From an uncultured Streptococcus sp. (GTDB taxonomy: Bacteria > Bacillota > Bacilli > Lactobacillales > Streptococcaceae): a DNA stretch of 64,000 nucleotides. Location of the stretch: assembly GCF_905372115.1 (NCBI RefSeq), contig NZ_CAJPNR010000003.1, positions 54,651 through 118,650 of the forward strand, read 5' to 3'. Below the pieces are notes generated by a model. The model saw only the letters and a list, made by a program, of their open reading frames with translations. It was not told the origin of the DNA and made no database searches. Below, piece after piece: positions 53,788-63,132 of the stretch. The position numbers were made by a program, and so were the translations under genes. Positions within the stretch are counted from its first letter, which is position 1. Each line of letters begins with the position of its first letter.

Positions 53788-54621
53788 GTGGGAATTCGTG
53801 TTTATAAACCAACAACAAACGGTCGCCGTAATATGACTTCTTTGGATTTCGCTGAAATCACTACCAGCACTCCAGAAAAATCTTTGCTTGTTTCTTTGAA
53901 GAGCAAGGCTGGTCGTAATAACAACGGTCGCATCACTGTTCGTCACCAAGGTGGCGGTCACAAGCGTCACTACCGTTTGATTGACTTCAAGCGTAACAAA
54001 GACGCTGTTGAAGCAGTTGTAAAAACAATTGAGTATGATCCAAATCGTTCAGCAAACATCGCTTTGGTTCACTACACTGACGGTGTGAAAGCTTATATCA
54101 TTGCTCCTAAAGGTCTTGAAGTTGGTCAACGCATCGTTTCAGGTCCTGAAGCAGATATCAAAGTCGGAAACGCTCTTCCGCTTGCTAACATCCCAGTTGG
54201 TACTTTGGTTCACAACATTGAGTTGAAGCCAGGCCGCGGTGGAGAATTGGTTCGTGCTGCTGGAGCTTCTGCTCAAGTACTGGGTCAAGAAGGTAAGTAC
54301 ACTCTTGTTCGTCTTCAATCAGGCGAAGTTCGTATGATTCTTGGTACTTGCCGCGCTACAGTTGGTGTTGTTGGAAACGAACAACATGGACTTGTAAACC
54401 TTGGTAAAGCAGGACGTAGCCGTTGGAAAGGTATCCGCCCAACAGTTCGTGGTTCTGTAATGAACCCTAACGATCACCCACACGGTGGTGGTGAAGGTAA
54501 AGCACCAGTTGGTCGTAAAGCGCCATCTACTCCATGGGGCAAACCTGCTCTTGGACTTAAAACTCGTAACAAAAAAGCGAAATCTGACAAACTTATCGTT
54601 CGTCGTCGCAACGAGAAATAA
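53788..54621 (+). CDS. rplB: 50S ribosomal protein L2
   Basis: This 277-residue L2 starts at GTG behind AAGGAGG. The conserved C-terminal region with [20 protein letters not shown], near the peptidyl-transferase centre, is intact. A structured 85-base gap separates it from rpsS. Confidence 0.98.
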   Translation: MGIRVYKPTTNGRRNMTSLDFAEITTSTPEKSLLVSLKSKAGRNNNGRITVRHQGGGHKRHYRLIDFKRNKDAVEAVVKTIEYDPNRSANIALVHYTDGVKAYIIAPKGLEVGQRIVSGPEADIKVGNALPLANIPVGTLVHNIELKPGRGGELVRAAGASAQVLGQEGKYTLVRLQSGEVRMILGTCRATVGVVGNEQHGLVNLGKAGRSRWKGIRPTVRGSVMNPNDHPHGGGEGKAPVGRKAPSTPWGKPALGLKTRNKKAKSDKLIVRRRNEK

Positions 54622-54640
54622 TTTAAAACAATCTATCCGC

Positions 54641-54680
54641 CAGCTCGGTAGCGCTGCTTAGTCAGCGCAGGCCGCTGTGG
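54641..54680 (+). promoter_or_regulatory. Hairpin between rplB and rpsS
   Basis: GCGCTG (54651-54656) pairs with CAGCGC (54663-54668) across CTTAGT. An outer CAGC/GCTG pairing (54641-54644 with 54674-54677) extends it. There is no T-run, so a processing or pausing role is more likely than termination. Confidence 0.5.
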
Positions 54681-54706
54681 TACTTATTTAAAGGAGAAAA
54701 TATAAA

Positions 54707-54988
54707 ATGGGACGCAGTCTTAAAAAAGGACCTTTCGTCGATGAGCATCTGATGAAGAAAGTTGAAGCTCAAGCTAACGACGAAAAGAAGAAAGTCATCA
54801 AAACTTGGTCACGTCGTTCAACGATCTTCCCAAGTTTTATTGGTTACACAATCGCAGTTTATGACGGACGTAAACACGTGCCTGTTTACATCCAGGAAGA
54901 CATGGTAGGTCACAAGCTTGGTGAATTTGCGCCAACTCGTACTTACAAGGGTCACGCTGCAGACGACAAGAAAACACGTAGAAAATAA
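54707..54988 (+). CDS. rpsS: 30S ribosomal protein S19
   Basis: This 93-residue S19 ([18 protein letters not shown]) lies at the 30S head and contacts the A-site region. AAAGGAG precedes the ATG; rplV follows 11 bases after the stop. Confidence 0.98.
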
Positions 54989-54999
54989 GGAGAACATAA

Positions 55000-55344
55000 A
55001 TGGCAGAAATTACTTCAGCTAAAGCAATGGCTCGTACAGTGCGTGTTTCACCTCGTAAATCTCGTCTGGTTCTTGACAATATTCGTGGTAAAAACGTCGC
55101 TGACGCAATCGCAATCTTGAAATTCACGCCAAACAAAGCTGCTGGCATTATCGAAAAAGTTTTGAACTCTGCAATCGCTAATGCTGAAAACAACTTTGGT
55201 TTGGAAAAAGCAAACTTGGTAGTATCTGAAGCTTTCGCAAACGAAGGACCAACTATGAAACGTTTCCGTCCGCGCGCTAAAGGTTCAGCTTCACCAATCA
55301 ACAAACGCACAAGCCACATCACTGTGGTCGTTGAAGAAAAATAA
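55000..55344 (+). CDS. rplV: 50S ribosomal protein L22
   Basis: This 114-residue L22 lines the nascent-peptide tunnel with its beta-hairpin ([15 protein letters not shown]). Macrolide-resistance changes in other bacteria occur in this loop, which looks intact here. AAGGAG precedes the start. Confidence 0.98.
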   Translation: MAEITSAKAMARTVRVSPRKSRLVLDNIRGKNVADAIAILKFTPNKAAGIIEKVLNSAIANAENNFGLEKANLVVSEAFANEGPTMKRFRPRAKGSASPINKRTSHITVVVEEK

Positions 55345-55356
55345 GGAGGTAACATC

Positions 55357-56010
55357 GTGGGTCAAAAAGTACATCCAATTGGTATGCGTGTCGGCATCAT
55401 CCGTGATTGGGATGCCAAATGGTATGCTGAAAAAGAATACGCGGATTACCTTCATGAAGATCTTGCAATCCGTAAATTCGTTCAAAAAGAATTGGCTGAC
55501 GCAGCGATTTCAACTATTGAAATTGAACGCGCAGTAAACAAAGTTAACGTTTCTCTTCACACTGCTAAGCCAGGTATGGTTATCGGTAAAGGTGGAGCAA
55601 ACGTTGATGCACTTCGTGCAAAACTCAACAAATTGACTGGAAAACAAGTCCACATCAACATCATCGAAATCAAGCGTCCTGACTTGGATGCGCATCTGGT
55701 TGGTGAAGGAATTGCTCGCCAGCTTGAGCAGCGTGTTGCTTTCCGTCGTGCTCAAAAACAAGCTATCCAACGTACAATGCGTGCAGGAGCTAAAGGAATC
55801 AAAACTCAAGTATCAGGTCGTTTGAATGGTGCAGATATTGCCCGCAGCGAAGGTTACTCTGAGGGAACTGTTCCACTTCACACTCTTCGTGCGGATATCG
55901 ATTACGCTTGGGAAGAAGCTGACACTACTTACGGTAAACTTGGTGTTAAAGTATGGATCTACCGTGGTGAAGTCCTTCCAGCTCGTAAAAACACTAAAGG
56001 AGGTAAATAA
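55357..56010 (+). CDS. rpsC: 30S ribosomal protein S3
   Basis: This 217-residue S3 starts at GTG behind AAGGAGG. It carries a KH domain with the [11 protein letters not shown] loop and contributes to mRNA unwinding at the entry site. It overlaps nothing; rplP starts 3 bases after the stop. Confidence 0.98.
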   Translation: MGQKVHPIGMRVGIIRDWDAKWYAEKEYADYLHEDLAIRKFVQKELADAAISTIEIERAVNKVNVSLHTAKPGMVIGKGGANVDALRAKLNKLTGKQVHINIIEIKRPDLDAHLVGEGIARQLEQRVAFRRAQKQAIQRTMRAGAKGIKTQVSGRLNGADIARSEGYSEGTVPLHTLRADIDYAWEEADTTYGKLGVKVWIYRGEVLPARKNTKGGK

Positions 56011-56013
56011 CCA

Positions 56014-56427
56014 ATGTTAGTACCTAAACGTGTTAAACACCGTCGCGAATTCCGTGGAAAAATGCGCGGTGAAGCTAAAGGCGGAAAAGAAGTAGCATTT
56101 GGAGAATACGGTCTTCAAGCAACTACTAGCCACTGGATCACTAACCGCCAAATCGAAGCTGCCCGTATCGCTATGACTCGTTACATGAAACGTGGTGGTA
56201 AAGTTTGGATTAAAATCTTCCCACACAAATCATACACTGCAAAAGCTATCGGTGTACGGATGGGATCTGGTAAAGGTGCTCCAGAAGGTTGGGTTGCACC
56301 AGTTAAGCGTGGCAAAGTAATGTTTGAAGTTGCTGGCGTTTCAGAAGAAATCGCTCGCGAAGCGCTTCGCCTTGCAAGCCACAAACTTCCAGTTAAATGT
56401 AAATTCGTAAAACGTGAAGCAGAATAA
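56014..56427 (+). CDS. rplP: 50S ribosomal protein L16
   Basis: This 137-residue L16 ([17 protein letters not shown]) helps organise the A site. The Shine-Dalgarno AAAGGAGG lies within the end of rpsC. The signature [17 protein letters not shown] is present. Confidence 0.98.
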   Translation: MLVPKRVKHRREFRGKMRGEAKGGKEVAFGEYGLQATTSHWITNRQIEAARIAMTRYMKRGGKVWIKIFPHKSYTAKAIGVRMGSGKGAPEGWVAPVKRGKVMFEVAGVSEEIAREALRLASHKLPVKCKFVKREAE

Positions 56428-56436
56428 GGAGAAGGC

Positions 56437-56643
56437 ATGAAACTTAATGAAGTAAAAGAATTTGTTAAAGAACTTCGTGGTCTTTCTCAAGAAGAACTCG
56501 CGAAGCGTGAAAATGAATTGAAGAAAGAATTGTTTGATCTTCGTTTCCAAGCAGCTGCTGGCCAATTGGAGCAGACAGCTCGCCTGAAAGAAGTGAAAAA
56601 ACAAATCGCTCGTATCAAAACTGTTCAATCAGAAGTTAAATAA
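56437..56643 (+). CDS. rpmC: 50S ribosomal protein L29
   Basis: This 68-residue, two-helix L29 ([17 protein letters not shown]) stands near the tunnel exit. It lies 9 bases after rplP behind AAGGAGAAGG. Confidence 0.97.
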   Translation: MKLNEVKEFVKELRGLSQEELAKRENELKKELFDLRFQAAAGQLEQTARLKEVKKQIARIKTVQSEVK

Positions 56644-56666
56644 TAGACTAGGGAAGGAGAATTTCA

Positions 56667-56927
56667 ATGGAACGCAATAATCGTAAAGTTCTTGTCGGAC
56701 GCGTTGTTTCTGACAAAATGGACAAAACAATCACAGTTGTAGTTGAAACTAAACGTAACCACCCAGTCTATGGTAAACGTATTAACTACTCTAAGAAGTA
56801 CAAAGCACATGACGAAAACAATGTTGCCAAAGAAGGCGATATCGTTCGTATCATGGAAACTCGTCCGCTTTCAGCTACAAAACGCTTCCGTCTTGTAGAA
56901 GTCGTTGAAGAAGCGGTTATCATCTAA
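56667..56927 (+). CDS. rpsQ: 30S ribosomal protein S17
   Basis: This 86-residue OB-fold S17 ([21 protein letters not shown]) is a primary 16S rRNA binder. GAAGGAG precedes the ATG. Confidence 0.98.
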
Positions 56928-56952
56928 TCAAACCAGAAAGGAGAAAACTTAA

Positions 56953-57321
56953 ATGATTCAAACAGAAACTCGTTTGAAAGTTGCCGACAACAGCGGCGCT
57001 CGCGAAATCTTGACAATCAAAGTTCTTGGTGGCTCAGGACGTAAGTTCGCTAACATCGGTGATGTAATCGTTGCGTCTGTAAAACAAGCTACTCCTGGTG
57101 GTGCGGTTAAGAAAGGTGACGTTGTAAAAGCTGTTATCGTTCGTACTAAATCAGGTGCTCGTCGTAAAGATGGTTCATACATCAAATTTGACGAAAACGC
57201 TGCAGTCATCATCCGTGAAGACAAAACTCCTCGCGGAACTCGTATCTTCGGCCCAGTTGCTCGTGAATTGCGTGACGGCGGCTTCATGAAGATCGTATCA
57301 TTGGCTCCAGAAGTACTTTAA
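56953..57321 (+). CDS. rplN: 50S ribosomal protein L14
   Basis: This 122-residue L14 ([18 protein letters not shown]) sits at the subunit interface. It conventionally starts the spc part of the cluster. A structured gap of 75 bases follows. Confidence 0.98.
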   Translation: MIQTETRLKVADNSGAREILTIKVLGGSGRKFANIGDVIVASVKQATPGGAVKKGDVVKAVIVRTKSGARRKDGSYIKFDENAAVIIREDKTPRGTRIFGPVARELRDGGFMKIVSLAPEVL

Positions 57322-57342
57322 TCAAAATTAACAAACACAGTC

Positions 57343-57373
57343 CCCTGGCAAAAGTCAGGGTGCCCCTATGGGC
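57343..57373 (+). promoter_or_regulatory. Two hairpins before rplX
   Basis: CCCTGGC/GTCAGGG (57343-57349 with 57354-57360, AAAA loop, one G-T) is followed at once by GCCC-CTAT-GGGC (57362-57373). The 14-base string TGCCCCTRTGGGCG is shared with the leader of the first pilin gene (608-621). Confidence 0.5.
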
Positions 57374-57396
57374 GTAAGAATTAAGAGGAGAAATAA

Positions 57397-57702
57397 ATGT
57401 TTGTAAAAAAAGGCGACAAAGTTCGCGTAATTGCTGGTAAAGACAAGGGTGTTGAAGCACTTGTTGTTACAGCTCTTCCAAAAGTAAACAAAGTTGTTGT
57501 TGAAGGTGTAAACATCGTTAAGAAACACCAAAAGCCAAATAACGAAAACCCTCAAGGTGCTATCGTGGAAAAAGAAGCGCCAATCCATGTGTCAAACGTT
57601 CAAGTGCTTGACAAGAATGGTGTTGCAGGACGTGTTGGCTACAAGTTTGTAGACGGCAAAAAAGTTCGTTACAATAAAAAATCAGGCGAAGTGCTTGACT
57701 AA
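57397..57702 (+). CDS. rplX: 50S ribosomal protein L24
   Basis: This 101-residue L24 has the KOW motif ([21 protein letters not shown]). It initiates 50S assembly. AGAGGAG precedes the ATG. Confidence 0.98.
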
Positions 57703-57725
57703 TCACGAAGGAAAGGAGAAGTATA

Positions 57726-58268
57726 ATGGCAAATCGTTTAAAAGAAAAATATCTTAAAGAAGTAGTTCCTGCTTTGACTGAAAAGTTCAACTACTCATCT
57801 GTTATGGCTGTGCCAAAAGTGGATAAAATTGTTTTGAACATGGGTGTCGGTGACGCTGTATCAAACGCTAAAAACCTTGAAAAAGCTGCTGAAGAATTAG
57901 CTCTTATATCAGGTCAAAAACCACTTATCACTAAAGCTAAAAAATCAATCGCCGGCTTCCGTCTTCGTGAAGGTGTAGCGATCGGTGCTAAAGTAACCCT
58001 TCGTGGCGAACGCATGTATGAATTCTTGGATAAATTAGTTTCAGTTTCTCTTCCACGTGTTCGTGACTTCCACGGTGTTCCAACAAAATCATTTGATGGA
58101 CGCGGAAACTACACACTTGGTGTGAAAGAACAATTGATCTTCCCAGAAATCAACTTTGATGACGTTGATAAGACTCGCGGTCTTGACATCGTTATCGTAA
58201 CAACTGCTAACACTGACGAAGAGTCACGCGAATTGCTTACAGGCCTTGGAATGCCTTTTGCAAAATAA
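57726..58268 (+). CDS. rplE: 50S ribosomal protein L5
   Basis: This 180-residue L5 ([21 protein letters not shown]) binds 5S rRNA and contacts P-site tRNA. AAAGGAG precedes the ATG. rpsN follows 17 bases later. Confidence 0.98.
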
Positions 58269-58285
58269 TATAGGAGGTAGATCTA

Positions 58286-58555
58286 ATGGCTAAAAAATCA
58301 ATGGTAGCTAGAGAGGCTAAACGCCAAAAAATTGTTGACCGTTATGCTGAAAAACGTGCTGCATTAAAGGCGGCAGGGGACTATGAAGGTTTATCTAAAT
58401 TACCTCGCAACGCCTCACCGACTCGTTTACATAATCGTTGTAAAGTTACTGGGCGCCCCCATTCAGTTTACCGCAAATTTGGCCTGAGTCGTATCGCTTT
58501 TCGCGAACTTGCTCATAAAGGTCAAATCCCTGGTGTAACAAAAGCATCTTGGTAA
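58286..58555 (+). CDS. rpsN: 30S ribosomal protein S14, long zinc-independent form
   Basis: This 89-residue S14 lacks the CxxC pairs of the 61-residue zinc form that many Firmicutes, including other streptococci, carry at this place in the spc operon. Only one Cys is present ([31 protein letters not shown]). Codon use differs from the neighbours: repeated TTA leucine codons, GGCGGCAGG and GGGCGCCCC, against the strongly biased codons of rplE and rpsH. Together with the odd flanking sequence this suggests the gene was replaced by transfer (inference). It should still be the sole S14 for the ribosome. Confidence 0.95.
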   Translation: MAKKSMVAREAKRQKIVDRYAEKRAALKAAGDYEGLSKLPRNASPTRLHNRCKVTGRPHSVYRKFGLSRIAFRELAHKGQIPGVTKASW

Positions 58556-58561
58556 TATCAT

Positions 58562-58638
58562 GATACAAAGAGCGTAACAACCACAGCAAAAATAGGAGAT
58601 TTGGTATAGGAGCGATGCTCCAAAACAAATCTATCTTT
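58562..58638 (+). repeat. Hairpin repeat element, copy B (after rpsN)
   Basis: It opens with GATACAAAGAGCGT (58562-58575). The outer stem is AGATTTG (58597-58603) with CAAATCT (58626-58632), a perfect pairing; the inner stem is GGAGC-GAT-GCTCC (58609-58621); T6 follows. The layout equals copy A at 46574 although the outer stem sequence differs. Confidence 0.7.
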
Positions 58639-58660
58639 TTTGCCAAGGTTGTAGCTCGTG

Positions 58661-58686
58661 TTCAAATAAGAATTATCTTATTTGAA
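58661..58686. repeat. Perfect 10-base inverted repeat between rpsN and rpsH
   Basis: TTCAAATAAG (58661-58670) and CTTATTTGAA (58677-58686) flank AATTAT. Together with copy B and a GCAAG/CTTGC hairpin further on, it makes up the 213-base gap between rpsN and rpsH, which holds no gene. Confidence 0.6.
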
Positions 58687-58768
58687 TGTATCAATACTAT
58701 CTGAGCATAGCTCAATCATTAACTAGCAAGTGCAGCTTGCAAACTACTAGTAAGAGGAGAAATATAAA

Positions 58769-59167
58769 ATGGTTATGACTGACCCAATTGCAGACTTTTT
58801 GACTCGTATCCGTAACGCTAATCAAGCGAACCACGAAGTGCTTGAAGTACCTGCATCAAACATCAAAAAAGGGATTGCTGAAATCCTGAAGCGTGAAGGT
58901 TTTGTAAAAAACGTTGAAATCATCGAAGATGACAAACAAGGTATCATCCGTGTATTCCTTAAATACGGACAAAATGGTGAAAAAGTTATCACTGGTTTGA
59001 AACGCGTTTCAAAACCAGGTCTGCGTGTTTACAAGAAACGCGAAGATCTTCCAAAAGTTCTGAACGGACTTGGAATTGCTATCCTTTCAACATCTGAAGG
59101 CTTGCTGACTGATAAAGAAGCACGCCAAAAGAATATTGGTGGAGAAGTTATCGCTTACGTTTGGTAA
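58769..59167 (+). CDS. rpsH: 30S ribosomal protein S8
   Basis: This 132-residue S8 ([19 protein letters not shown]) is a primary 16S binder and, in other bacteria, regulator of the spc operon. AGAGGAG lies ahead. A second ATG two codons in is also possible. Confidence 0.97.
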   Translation: MVMTDPIADFLTRIRNANQANHEVLEVPASNIKKGIAEILKREGFVKNVEIIEDDKQGIIRVFLKYGQNGEKVITGLKRVSKPGLRVYKKREDLPKVLNGLGIAILSTSEGLLTDKEARQKNIGGEVIAYVW

Positions 59168-59178
59168 TATTTAGCTCC

Positions 59179-59264
59179 CAATTTCTTTGTGACTCTTCGT
59201 TATCGTCTCTTGCCTAACCCAAAGTTATGCCTGCGAGACGATGCCTAGATTCACTCTGAAATTG
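59179..59264. repeat. Long imperfect hairpin between rpsH and rplF
   Basis: Three nested stems pair in register: CAATTTC with GAAATTG (59179-59185, 59258-59264), GTGACTC with GATTCAC (59189-59195, 59248-59254, one mismatch) and ATCGTCTC with GAGACGAT (59202-59209, 59235-59242). A TAAC/GTTA stem lies near the tip. The 190-base gap holds no gene. Confidence 0.7.
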
Positions 59265-59280
59265 AAACCTAAATGTTCCT

Positions 59281-59302
59281 TTAAATCGAGAAATCGATTT
59301 AA
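59281..59302. repeat. Perfect GNRA-loop hairpin before rplF
   Basis: TTAAATCGA and TCGATTTAA form a perfect 9-bp stem with a GAAA tetraloop, 55 bases before rplF. No T-run follows. Confidence 0.6.
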
Positions 59303-59357
59303 GCCCCCGTGAAAACTGGTCGCTTGCGGCCTGACAATCTAACAGGAGAATATATAC

Positions 59358-59894
59358 ATGTCACGTATTGGTAATAAAGTTATCGTGTTGCCTGCTGGTG
59401 TTGAAATCAGCAACAAAGACAACGTTGTAACTGTAAAAGGACCTAAAGGAGAACTGACTCGTGAGTTCTCAAAAGATATTGAAATCCGTGTGGAAGGAAC
59501 AGAAGTAACTCTTCACCGTCCAAACGATTCAAAAGAAATGAAAACAATCCACGGAACTACTCGTGCCCTTTTGAACAACATGGTTGTTGGTGTATCAGAA
59601 GGATTCAAGAAAGAACTTGAAATGCGTGGGGTTGGTTACCGTGCTCAACTTCAAGGCAAAAAGCTTGTACTTTCAGTTGGTAAATCTCATCCAGACGAAG
59701 TAGAAGCTCCAGAAGGCATCACTTTTGAACTTCCAAACCCAACAACTATCGTTGTCAGCGGAATTTCAAAAGAAGTAGTTGGACAAACAGCAGCTTACGT
59801 ACGTAGCCTGCGTGCTCCAGAGCCATACAAAGGTAAAGGTATCCGCTACGTTGGTGAATTCGTTCGCCGCAAAGAAGGTAAAACTGGTAAATAA
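59358..59894 (+). CDS. rplF: 50S ribosomal protein L6
   Basis: This 178-residue L6 ([19 protein letters not shown]) has two repeated RNA-binding domains and sits near the factor-binding site. The C-terminal [14 protein letters not shown] signature is present. ACAGGAG precedes the ATG. Confidence 0.98.
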   Translation: MSRIGNKVIVLPAGVEISNKDNVVTVKGPKGELTREFSKDIEIRVEGTEVTLHRPNDSKEMKTIHGTTRALLNNMVVGVSEGFKKELEMRGVGYRAQLQGKKLVLSVGKSHPDEVEAPEGITFELPNPTTIVVSGISKEVVGQTAAYVRSLRAPEPYKGKGIRYVGEFVRRKEGKTGK

Positions 59895-59895
59895 T

Positions 59896-59955
59896 CTTGT
59901 CTGGCTGATTTTTTCAGCCAAACAAGCTGTTTCCCAAGGTTGTGCATAAGCACAA
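59896..59955 (+). promoter_or_regulatory. Two hairpins between rplF and rplR
   Basis: A 13-position stem with one mismatch lies at 59896-59908 with 59914-59926, and a perfect TTGTGC-ATAA-GCACAA lies at 59940-59955. The T-rich part is in the loop of the first, so it is not a classical terminator. Confidence 0.5.
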
Positions 59956-59979
59956 GATTAAAATTAAGAGGTGAAAATT

Positions 59980-60336
59980 GTGATTACGAAACCAGATAAA
60001 AATAAAATCCGCCAAAAACGCCACCGTCGCGTTCGCGGAAAACTCTCTGGAACTGCTGATCGCCCACGTTTGAACGTATTCCGTTCTAATACAGGCATCT
60101 ACGCTCAAGTGATTGATGACGTAGCGGGTGTAACGCTCGCAAGCGCTTCAACTCTTGACAAAGAAGTTTCAAAAGGAACTAAAACAGAACAAGCCGTTGT
60201 TGTTGGTAAGCTCGTTGCTGAACGTGCAGTTGCTAAAGGTATTTCTGAAGTCGTCTTCGACCGCGGTGGATATCTCTATCACGGACGTGTAAAAGCTTTG
60301 GCTGATGCAGCTCGTGAAAACGGATTGAAATTCTAA
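59980..60336 (+). CDS. rplR: 50S ribosomal protein L18
   Basis: This 118-residue L18 ([20 protein letters not shown]) binds 5S rRNA. The GTG at 59980 is chosen over the GTG at 59971, because it gives the usual length and AGAGGTG lies seven bases ahead. Confidence 0.96.
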   Translation: MITKPDKNKIRQKRHRRVRGKLSGTADRPRLNVFRSNTGIYAQVIDDVAGVTLASASTLDKEVSKGTKTEQAVVVGKLVAERAVAKGISEVVFDRGGYLYHGRVKALADAARENGLKF

Positions 60337-60353
60337 GAGGAGGACACTAGAAA

Positions 60354-60848
60354 ATGGCATTTAAAGACAACGCAGTTGAACTTGAAGAACGTTTAGTTGC
60401 CATCAACCGTGTTACAAAAGTTGTTAAAGGTGGACGTCGTCTTCGCTTTGCAGCTCTTGTAGTTGTTGGTGATCGCAATGGTCGTGTTGGCTTCGGTACT
60501 GGTAAAGCTCAAGAAGTACCAGAAGCAATCCGCAAGGCAGTTGAAGATGCGAAGAAGAATTTGATTGAAGTACCAATGGTTGGCACAACAATTCCTCACG
60601 AAGTTCTTTCAGAATTTGGCGGAGCTAAAGTATTGCTTAAGCCAGCTGTTGAGGGTTCTGGGGTTGCTGCTGGTGGTGCGGTTCGTGCCGTCATCGAGTT
60701 GGCAGGTGTAGCAGATGTTACATCTAAATCTCTTGGCTCTAACACTCCAATCAACATCGTTCGCGCAACTGTTGAAGGTTTGAAACAATTAAAACGCGCT
60801 GAAGAAGTTGCTGCCCTTCGTGGTATTTCAGTTTCTGACTTGGCATAA
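60354..60848 (+). CDS. rpsE: 30S ribosomal protein S5
   Basis: This 164-residue S5 shapes the decoding fidelity region; the [16 protein letters not shown] signature is intact. AGAGGAGG precedes the ATG; rpmD follows 13 bases after the stop. Confidence 0.98.
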
Positions 60849-60861
60849 GAAAGGAGATAAC

Positions 60862-61044
60862 ATGGCTCAAATTAAAATTACTTTGACTAAGTCTCCAATC
60901 GGACGCATTCCGTCACAACGTAAAACTGTTGTAGCACTTGGACTTGGCAAATTGAACAGCTCAGTTATCAAAGAAGATAATCCAGCAGTACGCGGTATGA
61001 TTACTGCAGTATCACACTTGGTAACTGTTGAAGAAGTTAAATAA
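60862..61044 (+). CDS. rpmD: 50S ribosomal protein L30
   Basis: This 60-residue L30 ([20 protein letters not shown]) is correct from the ATG at 60862, with AAAGGAG ahead; a longer reading frame overlaps rpsE and is rejected. Confidence 0.97.
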   Translation: MAQIKITLTKSPIGRIPSQRKTVVALGLGKLNSSVIKEDNPAVRGMITAVSHLVTVEEVK

Positions 61045-61080
61045 GCTTTGCTGGTTTAACAACTTTAAATTAAAATACGT

Positions 61081-61161
61081 TAGGGGATGGGATTTTCTCA
61101 GCCCCTAAAACTAAATATATGTATAGGCGAGTTTATATAGGAGACACCTTTTCTCCTATAT
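61081..61161 (+). promoter_or_regulatory. Two hairpins between rpmD and rplO
   Basis: The first is 61081-61107 (TAGGGG with CCCCTA, extended by TGGGA/TCTCA). The second is a perfect 10-bp stem, ATATAGGAGA (61135-61144) with TCTCCTATAT (61152-61161). The gap of 154 bases holds no gene. Confidence 0.55.
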
Positions 61162-61198
61162 GAGCGCTAGCATTTTACAAAAGAGGAGAAATAATATA

Positions 61199-61639
61199 AT
61201 GAAACTTCATGAATTACAACCTGCTGCAGGTTCTCGTAAAGTCCGCAACCGTGTTGGTCGTGGTACATCATCTGGTAACGGTAAAACATCTGGCCGTGGT
61301 CAAAAAGGTCAAAAAGCTCGTAGCGGTGGCGGCGTTCGCCTTGGTTTTGAAGGTGGACAAACTCCATTGTTCCGTCGTCTTCCAAAACGTGGTTTCCTGA
61401 ACATCAACCGCAAAGAATATGCGATTGTTAACCTTGACCAACTGAACGCCTTTGAAGATGGCGCTGAAGTAACACCAGTTGTTCTCATCGAAGCAGGTAT
61501 TGTAAAAGCTGAAAAATCAGGTATCAAGATTCTTGGTAACGGAGAATTGACAAAGAAATTGACTGTTAAGGCAGCTAAATTCTCTAAATCAGCTGAAGAA
61601 GCTATCACTGCTAAAGGTGGTTCAGTGGAAGTCATCTAA
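61199..61639 (+). CDS. rplO: 50S ribosomal protein L15
   Basis: This 146-residue L15 ([22 protein letters not shown]) is a late assembly protein. The ATG at 61199 lies behind AGAGGAG; an upstream in-frame ATG overlaps the hairpin and is rejected. secY follows 12 bases after the stop. Confidence 0.98.
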   Translation: MKLHELQPAAGSRKVRNRVGRGTSSGNGKTSGRGQKGQKARSGGGVRLGFEGGQTPLFRRLPKRGFLNINRKEYAIVNLDQLNAFEDGAEVTPVVLIEAGIVKAEKSGIKILGNGELTKKLTVKAAKFSKSAEEAITAKGGSVEVI

Positions 61640-61651
61640 GCGAGGTGACCT

Positions 61652-62959
61652 ATGTTTTTCAAACTATTAAAAGACGCATTTAAAATCAAACAGGTACGGT
61701 CTAAGATTCTGTTCACGATTTTTATCATCTTAGTTTTCCGTATCGGTACAACTATAACGGTTCCGGGGATTAATGCCAAAGCCTTAAGCAATTTGAATGA
61801 TTTGCCATTCCTGAATATGCTGAGCTTGGTCTCTGGTAATGCCATGCGCAACTTCTCTGTCTTTGCACTTGGAGTCAGTCCTTACATCACAGCTTCGATC
61901 GTTGTTCAGCTGCTGCAGATGGACTTGCTTCCGAAGTTTGTAGAGTGGGGCAAGCAAGGGGAAGTAGGACGGAGGAAGCTGAATCAAGCGACTCGTTATA
62001 TCGCCCTAGTTTTGGCCTTTGTGCAGGCAATTGGGATTACCGCTGGTTTTGATACTCTCTCAAGAGCTAATCTGGTTGCCAATCCTAATGTTCAGACCTA
62101 CGCTTTGATTTGCGTTCTTCTAGCAACTGGTTCAATGATTGTAACTTGGCTAGGTGAGCAGATTACAGACAAGGGTTACGGAAATGGCGTTTCCATGATT
62201 ATCTTTGCTGGTATCGTTTCAGCTATCCCTGATATGATTAAAGGTATCTATGAAGATTACTTTGTCAATATCCCTAGTAATCGTTTGACTTCATCCTTCA
62301 TTTTTGTAGGGATTCTGATTGTGGCAGTCCTGCTTATCATTTACTTTACAACCTTTGTACAGCAGGCTGAGTATAAAATTCCAGTTCAGTATACGAAAGT
62401 AGCTAAGGGTGCACCTTCTAGCTCCTATCTGCCACTGAAAGTCAATCCGGCTGGGGTTATTCCAGTAATCTTTGCCAGCTCGATTACAGCTGCACCGGCA
62501 GCGATTTTCCAAGTTGTCAGTGCCTTGGGCTATGACGCAGATTGGGTTAAGACAGCTCAGTCACTTTTGGCAACAACGACCATTAGTGGTATGTTCATGT
62601 ACGCCTTCCTGATTGTCCTCTTTACCTTCTTCTATACTTTTGTACAGATTAATCCAGAGAAGACAGCAGAAAATCTGCAAAAGAGCGGAGCCTACATTCC
62701 AGGTGTCCGTCCTGGTAAAGGAACAGAAGACTACATGTCTAAGCTGTTGCGTCGTTTGGCAACAGTGGGATCTCTCTTCTTAGGTTTCATCTCTATCCTG
62801 CCTATCTTGGCTAAAGATGTATTTGGATTGACAGATGCTGTTGCTCTTGGAGGAACCAGTCTCTTGATCATCATCTCAACTGGTATTGAGGGAATGAAAC
62901 AGCTAGAAGGCTACCTGCTGAAGAGAAAGTATGTCGGCTTTATGGATACTTCAGAGTAA
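61652..62959 (+). CDS. secY: Protein translocase subunit SecY
   Basis: This 435-residue protein with ten membrane helices forms the Sec channel together with SecE and SecG. It starts MFFKLLKDAFKIKQVRSKILFT; the conserved large cytoplasmic loops that contact the ribosome and SecA are present. It is the last gene of the ribosomal transcription unit, with a long terminator downstream. SecY is the general export route for the pilin-associated, lipoprotein and GH73 proteins in this window. Confidence 0.97.
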   Translation: MFFKLLKDAFKIKQVRSKILFTIFIILVFRIGTTITVPGINAKALSNLNDLPFLNMLSLVSGNAMRNFSVFALGVSPYITASIVVQLLQMDLLPKFVEWGKQGEVGRRKLNQATRYIALVLAFVQAIGITAGFDTLSRANLVANPNVQTYALICVLLATGSMIVTWLGEQITDKGYGNGVSMIIFAGIVSAIPDMIKGIYEDYFVNIPSNRLTSSFIFVGILIVAVLLIIYFTTFVQQAEYKIPVQYTKVAKGAPSSSYLPLKVNPAGVIPVIFASSITAAPAAIFQVVSALGYDADWVKTAQSLLATTTISGMFMYAFLIVLFTFFYTFVQINPEKTAENLQKSGAYIPGVRPGKGTEDYMSKLLRRLATVGSLFLGFISILPILAKDVFGLTDAVALGGTSLLIIISTGIEGMKQLEGYLLKRKYVGFMDTSE

Positions 62960-63022
62960 GGGACTTTTTGAATTGCTTTTCTAATGAGAAGCTTGTTCAG
63001 ATAACCTTTCTTGAACCGAAAA

Positions 63023-63078
63023 TAAACAAAATAAAAGGGGACAGAGTAGACTCACCCCCTTCTATTTTGTTTTTAAAC
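63023..63078 (+). terminator. Long-stem terminator between secY and adk
   Basis: AAACAAAATA-A-AAGGGG (about 63026-63042) pairs with CCCCTT-C-TATTTTGTTT (about 63057-63073) with one mismatch, followed by T-rich sequence. Some read-through to adk is likely. Confidence 0.8.
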
Positions 63079-63132
63079 GAGTTTATTAATCGGTTTAATA
63101 GATTGCTTTAAAAACAAAAAAGGAGACCAATC

